From Methyloversatilis discipulorum (GTDB taxonomy: Bacteria > Pseudomonadota > Gammaproteobacteria > Burkholderiales > Rhodocyclaceae), in the NCBI RefSeq assembly GCF_018780585.1, contig NZ_JADMJL010000016.1, positions 344,766-408,765 on the forward strand: 64,000 bases of DNA, given 5' to 3'. Below the pieces are notes generated by a model. The model was not told the origin of the DNA. It made no database searches and worked only from the letters and a program-made list of their open reading frames with translations. Shown one piece after another: positions 62,555 to 64,000 of the stretch; position 1 is the stretch's first letter, and every line of letters begins with the position of its first letter. A program made the translations under genes and the position numbers.

Positions 62555-62611
62555 TAGGGTCTGTTGCCATTGAATCGAGTGCGGCCCGCGATTCAATGGC
62601 AACAGACCCTA
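62555..62611. repeat. 23-bp perfect inverted repeat with 11-nt loop
   Basis: TAGGGTCTGTTGCCATTGAA+TCG (62555-62577) and its exact reverse complement (62589-62611) flank AGTGCGGCCCG. The perfect arms suggest a recent or selected element. Half-copies are found at 16179-16208 and 48650-48677. It lies in the divergent space between DUF6279 and the peptide-binding gene. Confidence 0.85.
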
Positions 62612-62684
62612 GACCCGTATGGCGGCCGCGGGTTCGTGCGAAACCTTTTTCCGCCGGTCCGCTCACAGAGCGAACGCCGCCGCC

Positions 62685-62690
62685 TACAAT
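62685..62690 (+). promoter_or_regulatory. -10-like element immediately before the peptide-binding lipoprotein start
   Basis: TACAAT ends 7 nt before the ATG at 62698, so transcription could start at or next to the start codon, giving a leaderless mRNA. No Shine-Dalgarno sequence lies between it and the ATG. A matching -35 is not evident. Confidence 0.35.
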
Positions 62691-62697
62691 CGCGCCC

Positions 62698-64000
62698 ATG
62701 ACCCGACCGCGCCCGTCGATCCGCTCCCTGCGCCGCCTGCTGGCCTTGTCGTCGACGCTGCTGCTGGCCGCCTGCGGCGACGTGTGGAACGACCCCTACC
62801 CGGCGGCCGAGAGCGGGCAGAACGTTCTCTACACCGCCTTCACCGACCGGCCGAAGCATCTCGATCCGGTGCAGTCGTACAGCGAGAACGAAATCACCTT
62901 CACGGCGCAGATCTACGAAGCGCCGCTGCAGTACCACTACCTGAAGCGCCCGTTCGAACTGGTCACCGCGACCGCCGAGGCAATGCCGGTGCCGCGCTTC
63001 TACGACGCATCGGGTCGCGCACTGCCGGCCGATGCACCGGCCGCCGACATCGCCGAGTCGGTGTATGAGATCCGCATCAAGCCGGGCATCCGCTACCAGC
63101 CCCATCCGGCGCTGGCGCGCGACGACGCCGGCAACTACCTCTATCACGAAGGCGGTCCCGGAGAGCGGCGTACGCTGTACGACTTCGAGCGGACCGGCAC
63201 GCGCGAGCTGGAGGCCGCCGACTACATCTATCAGATCAAGCGTCTGGCGCACCCGGGCCTGCATTCGCCGGTGTTCGGGCTGATGAGCGACTACATCGTC
63301 GGCCTGAAGGAATACGGCGACACGCTGAAGGCGGCGGCGAAATCGCTGCCGCCGGGGACTTGGCTGGATCTGCGCAAGCACGACCTGGCCGGCGTCGAGG
63401 TGGTCGACCGTCACACCTACCGCATACGGCTCAAGGGCAAGTACCCGCAGTTCCTGTACTGGCTGGCCATGCCCTTCTTCGCGCCGGTGCCCTGGGAAGC
63501 CGACCGCTTCCATGCGCAGCCGGGGATGGCCGAGCGCAACCTGACGCTGGACTGGTATCCGATCGGCACCGGCCCCTACATGCTGAGTCAGAACGATCCG
63601 AACGCGCGCATGGTGCTGACGCGTAACCCGAATTTCCGCGACGAAACCTATCCCTGCGAAGGCGAGCCGGGCGATCGCGAGGCGGGGTTGCTGGCCGACT
63701 GCGACAAGCGCCTGCCGCTGGTCGATCAGGTCGTGTTCACCCGCGAGAAGGAGCAGATCCCGTACTGGAACAAGTTCTTGCAGGGTTATTACGACGCCTC
63801 CGGCATCAGTTCCGACTCCTTCGACCAGGCGGTGCAGTTCGGCCAGACCGGCGAGGTGAACCTGAGCGACGACATGAAGGCGCAGGGCATACGGCTGCAG
63901 ACCTCGGTGTCGACCTCAACCATGTACATGGGCTTCAACATGCTGGACCCGGTGGTCGGCGGCATGGGCGAGCGCGGACGCAAGCTGCGCCAGGCCATCG
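62698..64000 (+). CDS. peptide/oligopeptide-type ABC substrate-binding lipoprotein (3' end outside window)
   Basis: The open frame runs from ATG 62698 to the window end (434 codons). The signal peptide ends in lipobox LLAAC (Cys26). The mature part has SBP family 5 signatures (FTDRPKHLDPVQSYSENEIT; AQIYEAPLQYHYLKRPFELV; DWYPIGTGPYMLSQNDPNAR), as in OppA/DppA-type binders. Unlike typical members it has a spacer rich in Tyr/Asp after the first motif. Transporter subunits, if linked, would lie beyond 64000. Confidence 0.88.
   Translation, partial: MTRPRPSIRSLRRLLALSSTLLLAACGDVWNDPYPAAESGQNVLYTAFTDRPKHLDPVQSYSENEITFTAQIYEAPLQYHYLKRPFELVTATAEAMPVPRFYDASGRALPADAPAADIAESVYEIRIKPGIRYQPHPALARDDAGNYLYHEGGPGERRTLYDFERTGTRELEAADYIYQIKRLAHPGLHSPVFGLMSDYIVGLKEYGDTLKAAAKSLPPGTWLDLRKHDLAGVEVVDRHTYRIRLKGKYPQFLYWLAMPFFAPVPWEADRFHAQPGMAERNLTLDWYPIGTGPYMLSQNDPNARMVLTRNPNFRDETYPCEGEPGDREAGLLADCDKRLPLVDQVVFTREKEQIPYWNKFLQGYYDASGISSDSFDQAVQFGQTGEVNLSDDMKAQGIRLQTSVSTSTMYMGFNMLDPVVGGMGERGRKLRQAI

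Overview
The window is a GC-rich, almost fully coding chromosomal segment from a betaproteobacterium. Gene order and protein sequence point to the Rhodocyclales/Nitrosomonadales area (a Methyloversatilis- or Thauera-like organism), but the genus cannot be fixed from this sequence alone. No tRNA, rRNA, IS transposase, prophage or CRISPR array was seen, and no gene-free stretch exceeds about 250 bases.

Layout. 1-335: tail of a signalling protein with an Hpt domain. 367-10836: housekeeping block carA-carB-greA, yhbY (opposite strand), rlmE-ftsH-folP-glmM. 10929-12236: metY. 12283-16158: phosphate uptake operon pstS-C-A-B behind a Pho-box-like site, without phoU. 16254-32703: tpiA-secG, the complete 14-gene respiratory complex I operon nuoA-N, and a NUDIX hydrolase. 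32948-35799: folK, hemerythrin, smpB, ratA-rnfH and a DUF4124 gene. 35906-39431: guaB-guaA with a small four-helix-bundle gene lodged between them. 39520-44465: an iron-type cell-surface signalling locus (FecI-like sigma factor, FecR-like regulator, TonB receptor with an STN domain, DUF4198 protein) behind a sigma-70-type promoter that carries a Fur-like box. 44623-56603: a 12-kb signalling cluster made of an HD-GYP regulator, a hybrid kinase, and then a tightly coupled run of binding lipoprotein, PAS kinase, single-domain regulator and a REC-REC-PAS-GAF-PAS-GGDEF-EAL protein. 56802-60982: dinB, rhomboid protease, LysR regulator and TSUP permease. 61010-64000: LON-domain protein, DUF6279 lipoprotein and the start of a peptide-type binding lipoprotein.

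The most unusual structure is a set of 7-nt-periodic repeat arms in inverted orientation. At guaB/guaA the arms enclose the four-helix-bundle gene. At carA/carB the same type of arms encloses only a short perfect hairpin, and the left arm encodes the last residues and stop codon of CarA. The two loci look like loaded and empty forms of one small element that settles between co-directional operon genes. Two further repeat families are present. One is a roughly 115-bp BIME/REP-like element found in two convergent intergenic spaces. The other is a 23-bp perfect palindrome with two half-copies elsewhere in the window.
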